In this document: piece after piece, positions 36,616 to 46,030 of the stretch | How positions within the stretch are numbered: position 1 is the stretch's first letter | How the letters are laid out: each line of letters begins with the position of its first letter | From: Wolbachia endosymbiont of Tyrophagus putrescentiae | GTDB taxonomy: Bacteria > Pseudomonadota > Alphaproteobacteria > Rickettsiales > Anaplasmataceae | Reading direction: 5' to 3' | DNA: 64,000 nt | NCBI GenBank assembly: GCA_030441635.1 | Contig: JAUEMM010000004.1 | Location: 1 to 64,000, forward strand | The notes under the pieces: model-generated | The model's input: only the letters and a program-made list of their open reading frames with translations | What the model was told of the DNA's origin: nothing | Databases searched by the model: none | Program-made: the position numbers and the translations under genes

Positions 36616-37833
36616 CTAATATTTCTTACTTTCCTGTTTTTTTAACCATATAAACCCTAATATTGCTATTAGTAAACACACAGGAATAATAGACGTTGCT
36701 TTTATTAACAGTGCTGAGCCATATATAGGACTTCCTTCTATTATTGTTTTATCCCAATATAGATTTACTATTCCTGCAATTCCAGTGTGAAAAAAATAAC
36801 CAAAAATCATGACTATCATGTTTGATACAGCCGTTGCCAGACCAACTAGATTACTGCCTGCATAGCTTATAGCCTTATAAATTGTGATTACTTGGTAACC
36901 GGAGGCGATACCAATAATAAGTAATGCTGGCAGTGCAATATATACGCCACCAACTCTCATGAAAAGCAGTAAGAAACTGATAATCATCACTGATGAACAT
37001 GCAATTATTATTTCGTAGTCTTTGCCTTTGAATTTTTCTAATAGATAGGCTAAAAGGAATGATCCAACTCCCATGCCTATGAATATCATAGAAGAGAGAG
37101 AAGATGCTAAACTTTCATTGACTTTATATACTTCAAGAAAGAATGGTTTTGCCCAACCATCCACAAAGCCTTCCATTGGACCAACCATGAGTCCACCAAA
37201 AAAGCTAATCAAGAAGATATTTTTATTAAATAGCACCGCTTTTAAATCTTTTATACTAAATTTTTCTTGTTGAGTATCACTTTTAGGGGTTATTAAGAAT
37301 AACAGTAAAGCAAGTATACAACCAAATGCTGAAAATGTATAAATAACGCAATCCCAACTGAATTTGTCAAGTAAGTAGTCTAATGGCAGTCCGCCAAATA
37401 CTGCTCCTATTATTCCTATAATTATTGATATGCTTGCCATCCTTGCTGATTTTTCCTGTGCGAAATACATGCTTGCAACTTTAAAGAGACCAATTGCGGA
37501 AGCTGATGAACCAACACCTACAATAACTCTACCAAGTATTGAGTAATACCACTCATCAAACCATATTAATGGTAATGTTCCAGTGAACGTTAAAATAATA
37601 CAAGCCGGTAGAACGATTTTTGGTCCAAATCTGTCGAGAAAAATACCGATAGGTATATGAGCTAATGTATAACCTATATAGTATAAACCCCCAAACTGAC
37701 CTACATCTGCAATACTTATATTAAATTTTGTTATCAATTCAGGTGCGATTATGTTAGGAATCACACGCAGTATATATTGGTATGCATAAAATAGTGATGT
37801 TAGTAACCATATAAGAATATTTCTTTGTAACAT
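36616..37833 (-). CDS. MFS-family transporter
   Basis: Twelve-helix major facilitator protein of 405 residues. The loop 2-3 signature is GIFLDRFGPKIVLP, and RVIVGVGSSASAIGLFKV marks helix 4. The family resembles the ProP/nitrate-type and rickettsial MFS transporters often named proline/betaine or metabolite transporters, but substrate cannot be read from the sequence. It precedes glyA by 13 bases on the same strand and may be co-transcribed. Confidence 0.88.
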   Translation of the reverse strand: MLQRNILIWLLTSLFYAYQYILRVIPNIIAPELITKFNISIADVGQFGGLYYIGYTLAHIPIGIFLDRFGPKIVLPACIILTFTGTLPLIWFDEWYYSILGRVIVGVGSSASAIGLFKVASMYFAQEKSARMASISIIIGIIGAVFGGLPLDYLLDKFSWDCVIYTFSAFGCILALLLFLITPKSDTQQEKFSIKDLKAVLFNKNIFLISFFGGLMVGPMEGFVDGWAKPFFLEVYKVNESLASSLSSMIFIGMGVGSFLLAYLLEKFKGKDYEIIIACSSVMIISFLLLFMRVGGVYIALPALLIIGIASGYQVITIYKAISYAGSNLVGLATAVSNMIVMIFGYFFHTGIAGIVNLYWDKTIIEGSPIYGSALLIKATSIIPVCLLIAILGFIWLKKQESKKY

Positions 37834-37914
37834 TTGATTTTATATTTAAAAGTTGGATTATAGACATTTTGGTAGCTAGAAACAATATGTTTGTTTATTT
37901 TTTGATGTGAATAA

Positions 37915-38982
37915 ATGCATAATTTTTGCTATGTAGAAAAATTAAGATTACATAATTTTCGCAATTATTCTGATTTTGAGTTAGAAGTAGGTAATGAGTC
38001 AGTTGTAATAACCGGACAAAATGGCATTGGAAAAACCAATATACTAGAAGCAATTTCACTGCTTGCCAAGAGTAATGGAATGAGAAAAGCTAAAGTTAAT
38101 GAAATGCAAAATAAATTTAGCAATATAGATTGGGCTGTGCATTATAGTTTCTTTAATGGAGAAGATTTAAATTCAATCGGGATTGCAAAACATGGAAGTA
38201 GAAAATTAGTTAAGGTTGATGGTAAAACGCATACTAGTTTGTACAAGATATCCAACGTAATATGGCTTGTGCCACAAATGGACTATATACTTCTTAACTC
38301 TTCAAGTGATAGATTAAAATTTCTAGACCGTATAACTTCAATGTTTGAAGATGATTATACCTATTATTATATGCAATATCAGAAGGCTAAATATCAAAGA
38401 AGTAGACTTTTAAGGGATAGTGTTTCAGATGAAAGTTGGTTAAATAGTCTTGAGAGCATAATGGTGACTAGTGCTATCAATATTTCACGCATGCGGATTT
38501 CTGTGCTAAAGATATTGCAAAATACTATTGACAATCATTCTGCTGAACTCTTTCCAAAAGCAACCTTAAAAATCAAGAGCCAGTTAACCTACAATGATAC
38601 TCCTGAATATTACCAGAACCTTTTGAGAGAAAATAGAGCAAGAGACTTGCTAACTGGTAAAGTAAATTTTGGTGTACATAATGATAATTTTCAAGTTTTC
38701 TGTCAAAAAAGGGACATGCCTATAAATTTATGCTCTACTGGTGAACAAAAATTACTGCTACTTTCTATAATCCTATCCGGTGTAAAAGCAAGGTGTATTT
38801 ATTGTAAAAAAGCACCGATTTTACTACTTGACGATATAATGTCTCACTTAGATAAGCAGCATAGAATATTATTGATAGGAGAGGTGCTGGGTATTAAATG
38901 TCAAACTTGGATCACTGATGTCAAGCAGGATAACTTTGGCGATTATAGAGCAAAATTTAGGTTTTTTGATTTAAAAAACTGA
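37915..38982 (+). CDS. recF: DNA replication and repair protein RecF
   Basis: SMC-like ATPase that loads RecA at gaps with RecO and RecR. Walker A is GQNGIGKTNILEAISLL at about residues 36-52. The ABC signature is CSTGEQKLLLLSI and Walker B with the D-loop is ILLLDDIMSHLDKQHR. The 355-residue length is normal. It is not next to dnaA-dnaN-gyrB as in many bacteria, which is usual for Rickettsiales. It is divergent from the MFS gene. Confidence 0.95.
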   Translation: MHNFCYVEKLRLHNFRNYSDFELEVGNESVVITGQNGIGKTNILEAISLLAKSNGMRKAKVNEMQNKFSNIDWAVHYSFFNGEDLNSIGIAKHGSRKLVKVDGKTHTSLYKISNVIWLVPQMDYILLNSSSDRLKFLDRITSMFEDDYTYYYMQYQKAKYQRSRLLRDSVSDESWLNSLESIMVTSAINISRMRISVLKILQNTIDNHSAELFPKATLKIKSQLTYNDTPEYYQNLLRENRARDLLTGKVNFGVHNDNFQVFCQKRDMPINLCSTGEQKLLLLSIILSGVKARCIYCKKAPILLLDDIMSHLDKQHRILLIGEVLGIKCQTWITDVKQDNFGDYRAKFRFFDLKN

Positions 38983-39078
38983 GATGTTTACATTAGAAGT
39001 GTTGCTTCTTTATTTAAGAGCAGCATAATGCAGAGGTCTTTATATCTAGTTTATAATTGAAAACAAATAAAAAATCGG

Positions 39079-39107
39079 TTGACTTTTGTAACATTATATA
39101 ATAAATA
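39079..39107 (+). promoter_or_regulatory. Promoter candidate for the ankyrin gene
   Basis: TTGACT (39079-39084), 17 bases and TAAATA (39102-39107), followed by a GAGGG ribosome-binding site four bases before the ATG at 39132. A TATAAT also occurs at 39097 but with a spacer of only 12. Confidence 0.45.
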
Positions 39108-39131
39108 GAATATTTTGGCAATGAGGGAAAT

Positions 39132-41558
39132 ATGATAGTGGAATATATAGATATACTACGTCAGGTAAATAGTAATGGTAATTTAAATGCAGATAACATA
39201 GTTGACGAAATAAAAGGCACACTGCTAAACCTTAGAGGTGATGTATATGAGGAGTGGCGAAAGCAAAAATTTGATATCAATTATCTTTTTGTAAGTTCAT
39301 TTACTTTTCTACATGTTGCTATTCAAAATGGCTATGAAAAGGTAATAGATGCTTTATTAGAACACAAAGAAATAGATGTTAATGTGGCCGGTCAAGATGG
39401 TCAGACACCACTACATTTTGCTGTGAAAGTGAAGGATAAGATTCTTCGAAGAACAATGTCTATAGACAGTATAACAAAGAAAAGTGTAATAGAACGTTTA
39501 ATAGAAAAGGGAGCAGATGTTAATGCAAGGGATAAAGAAGGTGGTACTCCTTTAGACTATGATATTAAGGGAGGTCATTTTGAAATACAAGAGCTCTTAT
39601 TGAAACAAAATGGTGTACAAGTAGGGTGTGAGGGCTTACATACTGCTGCTATGAATGGGCATTTAAATTGTGTAGAAACGCTCGTACAGCATGGAGTGGG
39701 TATTAATGAGATAGATAAGTATGGATTTACTGCTTTGCATTATGCTGCTGCCAAAGGTCATGTAAAGATAGTGGAAGCTTTGATAGTAGGAAAAAAAATA
39801 GATACTAGTTGTGATTCTGTTAATATAACAAAAACTGAAGCAAGTAATCAAAAGAAAAAGCCATTTATAAGATCGCTTAGCGAAAGCATTGTGGATGCAT
39901 TTACTCAGAACAAGGCAGTAAAAGAGAATACATCTTCTATTCCTGTGAACACTACAACGGAAAATAAAGTTGATATAAATGTGATAAGTAAAAAGGACGG
40001 ATTTACACCTTTACACCTTGCTGCAAGGAATGGGCATTTAAATTGTGTAAAAATGCTCATACAGCATAGAGTGAGTATCAATGGAGTAGATAAGGATGGA
40101 TTTACTGCCTTGCATTGGGCTGCTGCCAAAGGTTATGTAGAGATAGTGAAAGTTTTAGTGGAAGGGCAGCTAATAGAGATTAGCTGTGATATTAGCCAGG
40201 AGAGGAGGCAAGTTACAAGATCACGTAGTGAAGATATTTTAAGTGTATCTACTCAAAGTAAGGCAGTGGTAGTAAATGAAAATGTGTCCTCTATAAAGAC
40301 TACAACAGAAAATAAAGCTGATATAAATTTGGTGAGTAAAGAAGACAAGCTTGCACCTTTGCACTTAGCCGCAGGAAGTGGGAGTACAAGTGTAGTTAAA
40401 CTTCTGATAGAAAAGGGGGCAAAAGTGAATCTTCAAAATAAAAATGGACGTACGCCTTTGCACTTAGCTGCAGGAAGTGGGGGTACAAGTGTAGTTAAAC
40501 TTCTGATAGAAAAGGAGGCGAAAGTGAATCTTCAAGATAAAAATGGACGTACGCCTTTGCACTTAGCTGCAAGAAGTGGGAATACAAGTGTAGTTGAACT
40601 TCTGATAGAAAAAAGGGCGGGAGTGAATCCTCAAGATCAAGATAGACGTACGCCTTTGCACTTGGCTTCAAGGTATGACCATATGGACGTAGTGGATGTG
40701 CTTGTGAGAAGGAATGCAAATTCTATGTTAATTGATAAACGTGGCAAAACTCCTAGAGATTTAACTACAAGTGAAGGTATTAGAGAATTTCTGAGAAGCG
40801 CAGAGAAAGTTCAATTATTACAACAGGACGTTCATTACATAGCGGATGGAAATCAAATGACATCTTTACACTTGGCTTCAAGGTATGGCCATATAGATGT
40901 GGTAAGGACTCTTATAAATAATGGAGCAAACATTGAAGCAAGAAGTGGAAATCAATATACACCTCTACACCTTGCTGTTACGGGTAGCCATTTACCAATA
41001 GTAGATCTTCTGATAGAAAATGGTGCTAATGTTAATGCTGTGGATATAAATGGAAAAACCATACTACACCTAGCAATTATAAAGGGACATGCACAGATGT
41101 GGAAGTCTGTGTTAGGTGTGCCAGGAATAGAGATTAATATACAAGATAAGGATGGGAATAGTCCTTTGCATTTGGCTGCTCGTGAGAGGCGAGAAAACCT
41201 CATAAGAGCATTAGTGAAAGAAGGAGCAAACGTTTCATTGAAGGATAATATGGGTTCTGCTCCTGGGGATCTTGGTTGTAAAGAATATATAGAAAAATGT
41301 GTACGGCTTAGATACTTGGATTTATTTGTTTGTTCTGCTAAGTTAGTATTGATTCCATGTATTGGGAGCTTAGCATTGGTATCTCTTACTATAGATGACG
41401 ATAATACAAGGATGATAACTGGTATATCAAGTGCAGCTGGAGGGGTAATATATGGCTTACTTAGTATTGCTTTTAATAAAATGGAGAGATCTTATGCTAT
41501 TCCTACTAGTTTTAAAAGAGTAAATATTGATGCGCATTCATTAGTAACTGATCTATGA
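39132..41558 (+). CDS. Ankyrin-repeat protein with C-terminal membrane anchor
   Basis: The 808 residues contain about 14 ankyrin repeats (for example GRTPLHLAAGSGGTSVVKLL and NQYTPLHLAVTGSHLPIVDL), interrupted by two Ser/Thr-rich linkers at about 230-285 and 355-400. A C-terminal pair of hydrophobic segments is at about 733-752 and 762-782 (GSLALVSL and SSAAGGVIYGLLSIAF). Two levels of DNA duplication are visible: four copies of a 99-base unit from 40356, and a 375-base unit from 39654 repeated from 40029. Ankyrin proteins of Wolbachia are candidate host-binding effectors. The membrane tail suggests insertion in a bacterial or vacuolar membrane. The binding partner is unknown. Confidence 0.92.
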   Translation: MIVEYIDILRQVNSNGNLNADNIVDEIKGTLLNLRGDVYEEWRKQKFDINYLFVSSFTFLHVAIQNGYEKVIDALLEHKEIDVNVAGQDGQTPLHFAVKVKDKILRRTMSIDSITKKSVIERLIEKGADVNARDKEGGTPLDYDIKGGHFEIQELLLKQNGVQVGCEGLHTAAMNGHLNCVETLVQHGVGINEIDKYGFTALHYAAAKGHVKIVEALIVGKKIDTSCDSVNITKTEASNQKKKPFIRSLSESIVDAFTQNKAVKENTSSIPVNTTTENKVDINVISKKDGFTPLHLAARNGHLNCVKMLIQHRVSINGVDKDGFTALHWAAAKGYVEIVKVLVEGQLIEISCDISQERRQVTRSRSEDILSVSTQSKAVVVNENVSSIKTTTENKADINLVSKEDKLAPLHLAAGSGSTSVVKLLIEKGAKVNLQNKNGRTPLHLAAGSGGTSVVKLLIEKEAKVNLQDKNGRTPLHLAARSGNTSVVELLIEKRAGVNPQDQDRRTPLHLASRYDHMDVVDVLVRRNANSMLIDKRGKTPRDLTTSEGIREFLRSAEKVQLLQQDVHYIADGNQMTSLHLASRYGHIDVVRTLINNGANIEARSGNQYTPLHLAVTGSHLPIVDLLIENGANVNAVDINGKTILHLAIIKGHAQMWKSVLGVPGIEINIQDKDGNSPLHLAARERRENLIRALVKEGANVSLKDNMGSAPGDLGCKEYIEKCVRLRYLDLFVCSAKLVLIPCIGSLALVSLTIDDDNTRMITGISSAAGGVIYGLLSIAFNKMERSYAIPTSFKRVNIDAHSLVTDL
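40356..40752 (+). repeat. Four tandem 99-base units in the ankyrin gene
   Basis: The CCTTTGCACTT block recurs at 40356, 40455, 40554 and 40653, exactly 99 bases (33 codons, one ankyrin repeat) apart. Units 1-3 are nearly identical. This points to recent expansion and a site of likely strain-to-strain copy-number change. Confidence 0.85.
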
Positions 41559-41650
41559 CTTAAGTGCTTTTCATTATTTTATTCTAAATTCATAGAAAAA
41601 TCAATTTTTTATGTTATAGTCCTTGCTATTAATATTAAAAAAGCTTACAG

Positions 41651-41817
41651 GTGTTTGCAAGTGTATTTCAAGAAAAGTGGGAAGATTTACCAAAGGTTAT
41701 AAAAAACGGTATTCTAACCGTGCTTACAGTAATGATATGATGATAGCTGATGGTAGGCTTGATGTACATTGTTCCTGGCTTATATATCTCTTGAAGCCTT
41801 TTTTGAAGTCAATATGA
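41651..41817 (+). pseudogene. DUF4166-like fragment with frameshift in an A6 run
   Basis: A frame starting with the GTG at 41651 reads VFASVFQEKWEDLPKVIK up to the A-run at 41701-41706. The coding signal then continues in another phase as KRYSNRAYSNDMMIADG and WLIYLLKPFLKSI. One additional A would join the two. The pattern resembles the DUF4166 domain found at the end of some saccharopine-dehydrogenase-like proteins; the match is by eye. It looks like a decayed gene, or a gene with a polymorphic homopolymer. Confidence 0.45.
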
Positions 41818-41831
41818 AGGAAATACAGTGA

Positions 41832-42011
41832 TTGCTAAAGGAGGTGCAAATTCCTTGTGTTCCAGCTATAATACTTGCTAAAAAATTAATAACAGGAGAT
41901 TTAAAAGAACGTGGTGCTATGGCTTGTATGGGGTTGATTACCTTAGAGGAATATATGCAAGAGTTAGAAGGATTTGCAATAAAACAATGCTATAAAGAAG
42001 AGAGTTTATGA
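41832..42011 (+). pseudogene. Remnant of saccharopine-dehydrogenase-like C-terminus
   Basis: A 59-codon frame after a TGA reads VPAIILAKKLITGDLKERG and GAMACMGLITLEEYM. This resembles the last part of saccharopine-dehydrogenase-family reductases (the VPA...AKLLLEGK...GA pattern). No N-terminal domain is nearby. Its stop overlaps the dciA-like start as ATGA, so an intact ancestor would have been translationally coupled to that gene. Confidence 0.45.
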
Positions 42012-42358
42012 GCAAGATGCTTAACTATAGTGGACCAAAAAATTTGAAATCTATAGTAGAAAAATATGTACTTAAATGTATGTATAATAAAATTAGTAAG
42101 AATGAAATACGTCTAATTTTAAACTGGCGTAATATAGTTGGGGCAGAAGTGGCAGAATATGCAAAGCCAAAAAGAGTTTTATATGCACAGAATACAAATT
42201 CTGGCGTGTTGCATTTAGCAGTAACAAATGGAGGTAAAGCGCTGGAAATTCAGCATATGACTTCTCTTATAATAGAAAAAATCACGGTATTTTTTGGCTA
42301 CAAAGCGGTATATAGTATAAAAATTAAACAAGAAAGTGTTGACTTTTTCACTATATAA
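42008..42358 (+). CDS. dciA: DUF721/DciA-like protein
   Basis: A 116-residue protein of the DUF721 family, whose characterised member DciA loads the replicative helicase DnaB in bacteria lacking DnaC/DnaI. The typical pattern is present: W-R-x-IVG with EVAEYAKPKRV, then GVLHLAV, NGGKALEIQHM and a hydrophobic IIEKITVFFGYKAV. The ATG overlaps the stop of the upstream pseudogene fragment. rpmB follows 38 bases downstream. The family call is moderately firm; the DnaB-loading role is by family knowledge. Confidence 0.72.
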   Translation: MSKMLNYSGPKNLKSIVEKYVLKCMYNKISKNEIRLILNWRNIVGAEVAEYAKPKRVLYAQNTNSGVLHLAVTNGGKALEIQHMTSLIIEKITVFFGYKAVYSIKIKQESVDFFTI

Positions 42359-42396
42359 TGTAACCTAGGCTTTATAGAATAACTGGGTATATCAAA

Positions 42397-42693
42397 GTGA
42401 GTAGAATTTGCGAGTTAACAAATAGAAAAAAGTCTTTTGGTAATAAAGTATCGCATTCAAATCGTAAGACTAAGCGTACTTTTTGCTTAAATTTACATAA
42501 AGTGACATTGATTAGTGATGTACTCAACAGAAAATTTAGGTTTTGTATAGCAACAAGAACTTTAAGAACCATAGACTACAAAGGTGGTCTAGATGGTTTC
42601 TTACTTGGGACCAGAACAATAAAATTAAGTGAAAAAGCTCAGAAGATAAAAAAGATGCTCAGAAAGGTTCTAGCACAACAGCAAGATGCATAG
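42397..42693 (+). CDS. rpmB: 50S ribosomal protein L28
   Basis: Large-subunit protein. The GTG start gives [11 protein letters not shown], matching the L28 N-terminus; [12 protein letters not shown] and the [10 protein letters not shown] segment are conserved. The 98 residues are typical of alphaproteobacteria, with a basic C-terminal extension. It overlaps lipA by 8 bases. Confidence 0.95.
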   Translation: MSRICELTNRKKSFGNKVSHSNRKTKRTFCLNLHKVTLISDVLNRKFRFCIATRTLRTIDYKGGLDGFLLGTRTIKLSEKAQKIKKMLRKVLAQQQDA

Positions 42694-43555
42694 CAAGCCG
42701 CAATGGTTGAAGGCGAAAGCTCCGACTGGCGAAGTATTTAATGAAACTTTAAACACTGTTAAATTATATAATTTGCATACAGTGTGTGAAGAAGCAGCAT
42801 GTCCAAATATTGGTGAATGTTGGAATAAACGTCATGCTACTGTGATGATCCTTGGTTCAGTTTGTACTCGTGCTTGTGCTTTTTGCAATGTTGCAACCGG
42901 AATTCCTGATAAGTTGGATCCTCACGAGCCAGAGAATCTAGCAAAAGTTGTTAAGAAATTGAATTTAAGGCATGTGGTTATCACTTCTGTTGATCGTGAT
43001 GATTTACCTGATGGTGGTGCAAATCAATTCATCAGATGTATAGAAGAAATTAGGAAAACTAGTCCAGAAACAACAATAGAAATTTTAACGCCTGATTTTC
43101 TTAATAAAGAGCGGGCATTTGAGGCAATTGCTGTTGCTGCACCAGATGTTTATAATCATAATATTGAGACAGTTCCAAGGCTATACGCAAAGATAAGGCC
43201 GCGTGCTCGTTATTTTCATTCTTTATATTTGCTAAAAACAGTTAAACAAGTTAATCCTAAGCTCTTTACAAAATCAGGGCTGATGGTAGGTCTTGGGGAA
43301 ACAAAAGAAGAAGTATTTCAAGTATTGGATGATTTACGTAGCGCTGAAGTTGATTTTGTTACGATTGGTCAATATTTACAGCCTACTCAAAAACACGCGA
43401 GGCTTGATAGATATGTTACTCCTGAGGAATTTGATCACTACAGATATGTAGCGTATTCTAAAGGGTTTTTAATGGTTGCCTCAAGTCCTCTTACTAGATC
43501 GTCATACCATGCTGAAGAGGATTTTAAAAGACTGAGAGCTTGCCGTTCAATGTAA
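42686..43555 (+). CDS. lipA: Lipoyl synthase
   Basis: Radical-SAM enzyme inserting two sulfurs into protein-bound octanoyl groups to form lipoate. Both iron-sulfur clusters are visible: the auxiliary cluster [13 protein letters not shown] and the radical-[11 protein letters not shown] (Cx3Cx2C). The C-terminal SSYHAEE supplies the serine that ligates the auxiliary cluster. Length is 289 residues. A clear substrate is the E2 lipoyl domain encoded at 1572-2714. It is coupled to rpmB by an 8-base overlap. Confidence 0.97.
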   Translation: MHSKPQWLKAKAPTGEVFNETLNTVKLYNLHTVCEEAACPNIGECWNKRHATVMILGSVCTRACAFCNVATGIPDKLDPHEPENLAKVVKKLNLRHVVITSVDRDDLPDGGANQFIRCIEEIRKTSPETTIEILTPDFLNKERAFEAIAVAAPDVYNHNIETVPRLYAKIRPRARYFHSLYLLKTVKQVNPKLFTKSGLMVGLGETKEEVFQVLDDLRSAEVDFVTIGQYLQPTQKHARLDRYVTPEEFDHYRYVAYSKGFLMVASSPLTRSSYHAEEDFKRLRACRSM

Positions 43556-43592
43556 AATATGCTTTCAAATATATATCATAATGACTTTACTA

Positions 43593-43621
43593 TTGTTTTT
43601 TGTTGCAAGATAGTGTATGAT
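43593..43621 (+). promoter_or_regulatory. Promoter candidate for the 43655 gene
   Basis: TTGTTT (43593-43598), 17 bases and TATGAT (43616-43621), 34 bases before the ATG at 43655. Confidence 0.4.
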
Positions 43622-43654
43622 ATGAAAAGATAACATTTATTAGGCAGGTGCGAT

Positions 43655-44026
43655 ATGACAGATAAAGAAGATGAATTTATGAAGCAATATATGGAAACTT
43701 GCAAAGAGCAAATAGAGAAATTAGCCAAGGATCCTGAATTGCTTAGTCAAACTTTAAAGCCGTTTATGCAGATGTCTCAGCAGCTTATGGCTGGTGGTTT
43801 AATGGACGGAGCTATGCCTAATGCCATACCAAATTTTGGTGGCAGTATGAGTGTTGATAAGATGGTTGTCCAAATTGAAGAGATGATTGATTATATTAGA
43901 AACGGCCATAAGGAAATAGTTCAATCACATAGTATGCAAGATGATATCATAAAGGGTCTCGATGAATCTAGCAAAAAGCTAAGAGCTCTAGTTAAAAAGT
44001 TGATAGAGAGAATTGAAGGTAAGTAG
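43655..44026 (+). CDS. Small helical protein of unknown function
   Basis: No family recognised. The 123 residues are helical and methionine-rich in the middle (MQMSQQLMAGGLMDG). A Gly/Pro/Asn linker follows (MPNAIPNFGGSM), then a C-terminal coiled-coil stretch (VQIEEMIDYI, KGLDESSKKLRALVKKL). There is no signal peptide. A ribosome-binding AGGTG lies before the ATG. It is convergent with fabH. A conserved cytoplasmic adaptor is possible. Confidence 0.75.
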   Translation: MTDKEDEFMKQYMETCKEQIEKLAKDPELLSQTLKPFMQMSQQLMAGGLMDGAMPNAIPNFGGSMSVDKMVVQIEEMIDYIRNGHKEIVQSHSMQDDIIKGLDESSKKLRALVKKLIERIEGK

Positions 44027-44031
44027 GGTTT

Positions 44032-44997
44032 TCAGTAGTGCAGTAGTACAGACCCCCAGGTTAAACCTGCACCTATTGCTACAAGTAGTATCTTATCTCC
44101 TTTTTTTATTTTTAACTTTTGTACTTCATGATCTAAAGCTAAAGGGATTGATGCAGCTGAAGTGTTTGCATGTTTATCAACTGTATTGATGACTTTTGTC
44201 ATAGGAAAATTAAGTTTTTTTGTGACAGCTTCAATGATGCGGATATTTGCTTGATGGGGGATAAGCCAGTCTATGTTATTAATCTGCAAATAGTTGTCCT
44301 TGAGTGTTTCTTCTATTACGGCTGTTAATTTATCTACTGCGTGTCTGAATACTTCTCGACCATTCATACATATTTTTCCTGAGTGGCCAGTTGATGATAT
44401 GCCACCATTGGTTTCTAAAATTTTTGTATTTCCATCAGAGTATAAACTGGTTGATGCTATAAAACTTTTTGTAGCTTGATCGCTCGTAGATTTGATTATT
44501 ACTGCTCCAGCTCCATCACCAAACAATACACAAGTTGATCTATCTTCCCAGTCAACAATTTTAGACATTGTTTCGGCACCTATTACTAAGACATGTTTTA
44601 TTTTTTTGTTAGCTTTGATAAGCGAGTCAGCGATTGTGATTGCATATATGAAACCTGAGCATGCAGCCTGAACGTCAAAAGCAAATGCATTATTGCACTC
44701 TAGTTTGTTTTGCACGATTGTTGCGCAACTAGGAAAAGTTTTATCAGACGTTGTGGTTGCAACTATAATTAAATCGATATCAGCTGCTGAAATTTTAGCG
44801 TTCTCTATGGCAATTTGTGCTGCCTTTGTGGCTAAGTCGGATGTTAATTCTCCTTGATCTACTATGTGTCTTTGAGCAATACCGGTTCTCTGTCTAATCC
44901 ATTCGTCACTTGTATTGACCATTGAAGATATTTCATCATTACTTAATATTTTTTGCGGCAAATAAGAGCCTGTACTTAGTATGAAACTTTTATTCAA
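44032..44997 (-). CDS. fabH: 3-oxoacyl-ACP synthase III
   Basis: Starts fatty-acid synthesis by condensing acetyl-CoA with malonyl-ACP. The catalytic triad is visible: Cys in DVQAACSGF, His in WLIPHQANIRI and Asn in KHANTSAASIPLAL. The 321-residue length is normal. Its start overlaps the end of plsX by 8 bases, giving the classic rpmF-plsX-fabH order. Confidence 0.97.
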   Translation of the reverse strand: MNKSFILSTGSYLPQKILSNDEISSMVNTSDEWIRQRTGIAQRHIVDQGELTSDLATKAAQIAIENAKISAADIDLIIVATTTSDKTFPSCATIVQNKLECNNAFAFDVQAACSGFIYAITIADSLIKANKKIKHVLVIGAETMSKIVDWEDRSTCVLFGDGAGAVIIKSTSDQATKSFIASTSLYSDGNTKILETNGGISSTGHSGKICMNGREVFRHAVDKLTAVIEETLKDNYLQINNIDWLIPHQANIRIIEAVTKKLNFPMTKVINTVDKHANTSAASIPLALDHEVQKLKIKKGDKILLVAIGAGLTWGSVLLHY

Positions 44998-46024
44998 TGT
45001 TATTTACTCCGTTAATAATTTTTTGATTAAGATTTTCTTTTATAGAGTTTACTGCAAATTTAATCGCATGCGCAAGTGAGACAGCATCAGAATTTCCGTG
45101 ACTTTTAATCACAATACCATTTATGCCTAAAAACATAGCCCCGCTTCTAATTTTGGGGTTGAAGCGTACTAATGCTTTATTAAACTTGGATTTTAGCAAT
45201 AAGCCGAAAGTTTTTGCTATCCATGAGTTTGATAACTCCTGTTTGATTAATTGGATAAAGGTATTAGCAGTGGCTTCGGCTGTTTTTAACATTACATTGC
45301 CAACAAAACCGTCGGCAACAATGACATCAACGTTACCTTCCAAAAATTCACTTGCCTCTATGTAACCTTTAAAATTAATACCGGGAGTGTTTTTAAGTAA
45401 TTCAAAAGCTCCTCGCACTGAGTCCGTACCTTTTACTTCTTCTGTCCCTATGTTAAGTAAAGCTACCTCGGGATCGTCAACTTTTAACGCAATTTTAGCG
45501 AATATACTACCCATTAATGCAAATTGAAATAGTGTGTCAGCATTACAATCGACGTTTGCACCAAGATCAAGTAATGCAAGATTTTTCGATTTTGTGGGGC
45601 ATATAGATACAATGGCAGGGCGATATATATTTGGCAGTGTACCTAAAACAAACCTAGACATTGCCATTAATGCTCCAGTATTACCCGAAGACACTACGCC
45701 AGTAGCTTTGCCTTGTTTTACTGCTTCAATTGCAGTTTTCATGCTTGAATCTTTTCGGCGCCGTAATGCAAAGGACGGCTTATCATTTGCTAAAACATTA
45801 TCAGAGCAGTGAGTAAAATGAGAGTTATCGTTTACTTTTTTATATTTGGAAAGTAAGGGAAGAACTTTTTGCTGATCTCCATAAATACGAAAGAAAACTT
45901 TTGTGTGACTATCAAGAAGATTATCTAAAAAGAAATTAGCACCTTCTATTATGGATAGAGGCGCAAAATCCCCACCCATAGCATCAAGAGCAATGATGAT
46001 CTCACTACTGACAGTGGATAACAT
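44990..46024 (-). CDS. plsX: Phosphate acyltransferase PlsX
   Basis: Makes acyl-phosphate from acyl-ACP for the first acylation of glycerol-3-phosphate by PlsY. IIALDAMGGDFAP opens the protein. SSGNTGALMA, ALLDLGANVDC and VADGFVGNVMLKT are all family landmarks. Length is 344 residues. It lies 6 bases after rpmF and overlaps fabH by 8 bases, so expression of the three is coupled. Confidence 0.97.
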   Translation of the reverse strand: MLSTVSSEIIIALDAMGGDFAPLSIIEGANFFLDNLLDSHTKVFFRIYGDQQKVLPLLSKYKKVNDNSHFTHCSDNVLANDKPSFALRRRKDSSMKTAIEAVKQGKATGVVSSGNTGALMAMSRFVLGTLPNIYRPAIVSICPTKSKNLALLDLGANVDCNADTLFQFALMGSIFAKIALKVDDPEVALLNIGTEEVKGTDSVRGAFELLKNTPGINFKGYIEASEFLEGNVDVIVADGFVGNVMLKTAEATANTFIQLIKQELSNSWIAKTFGLLLKSKFNKALVRFNPKIRSGAMFLGINGIVIKSHGNSDAVSLAHAIKFAVNSIKENLNQKIINGVNNIE

Positions 46025-46030
46025 GGCATA

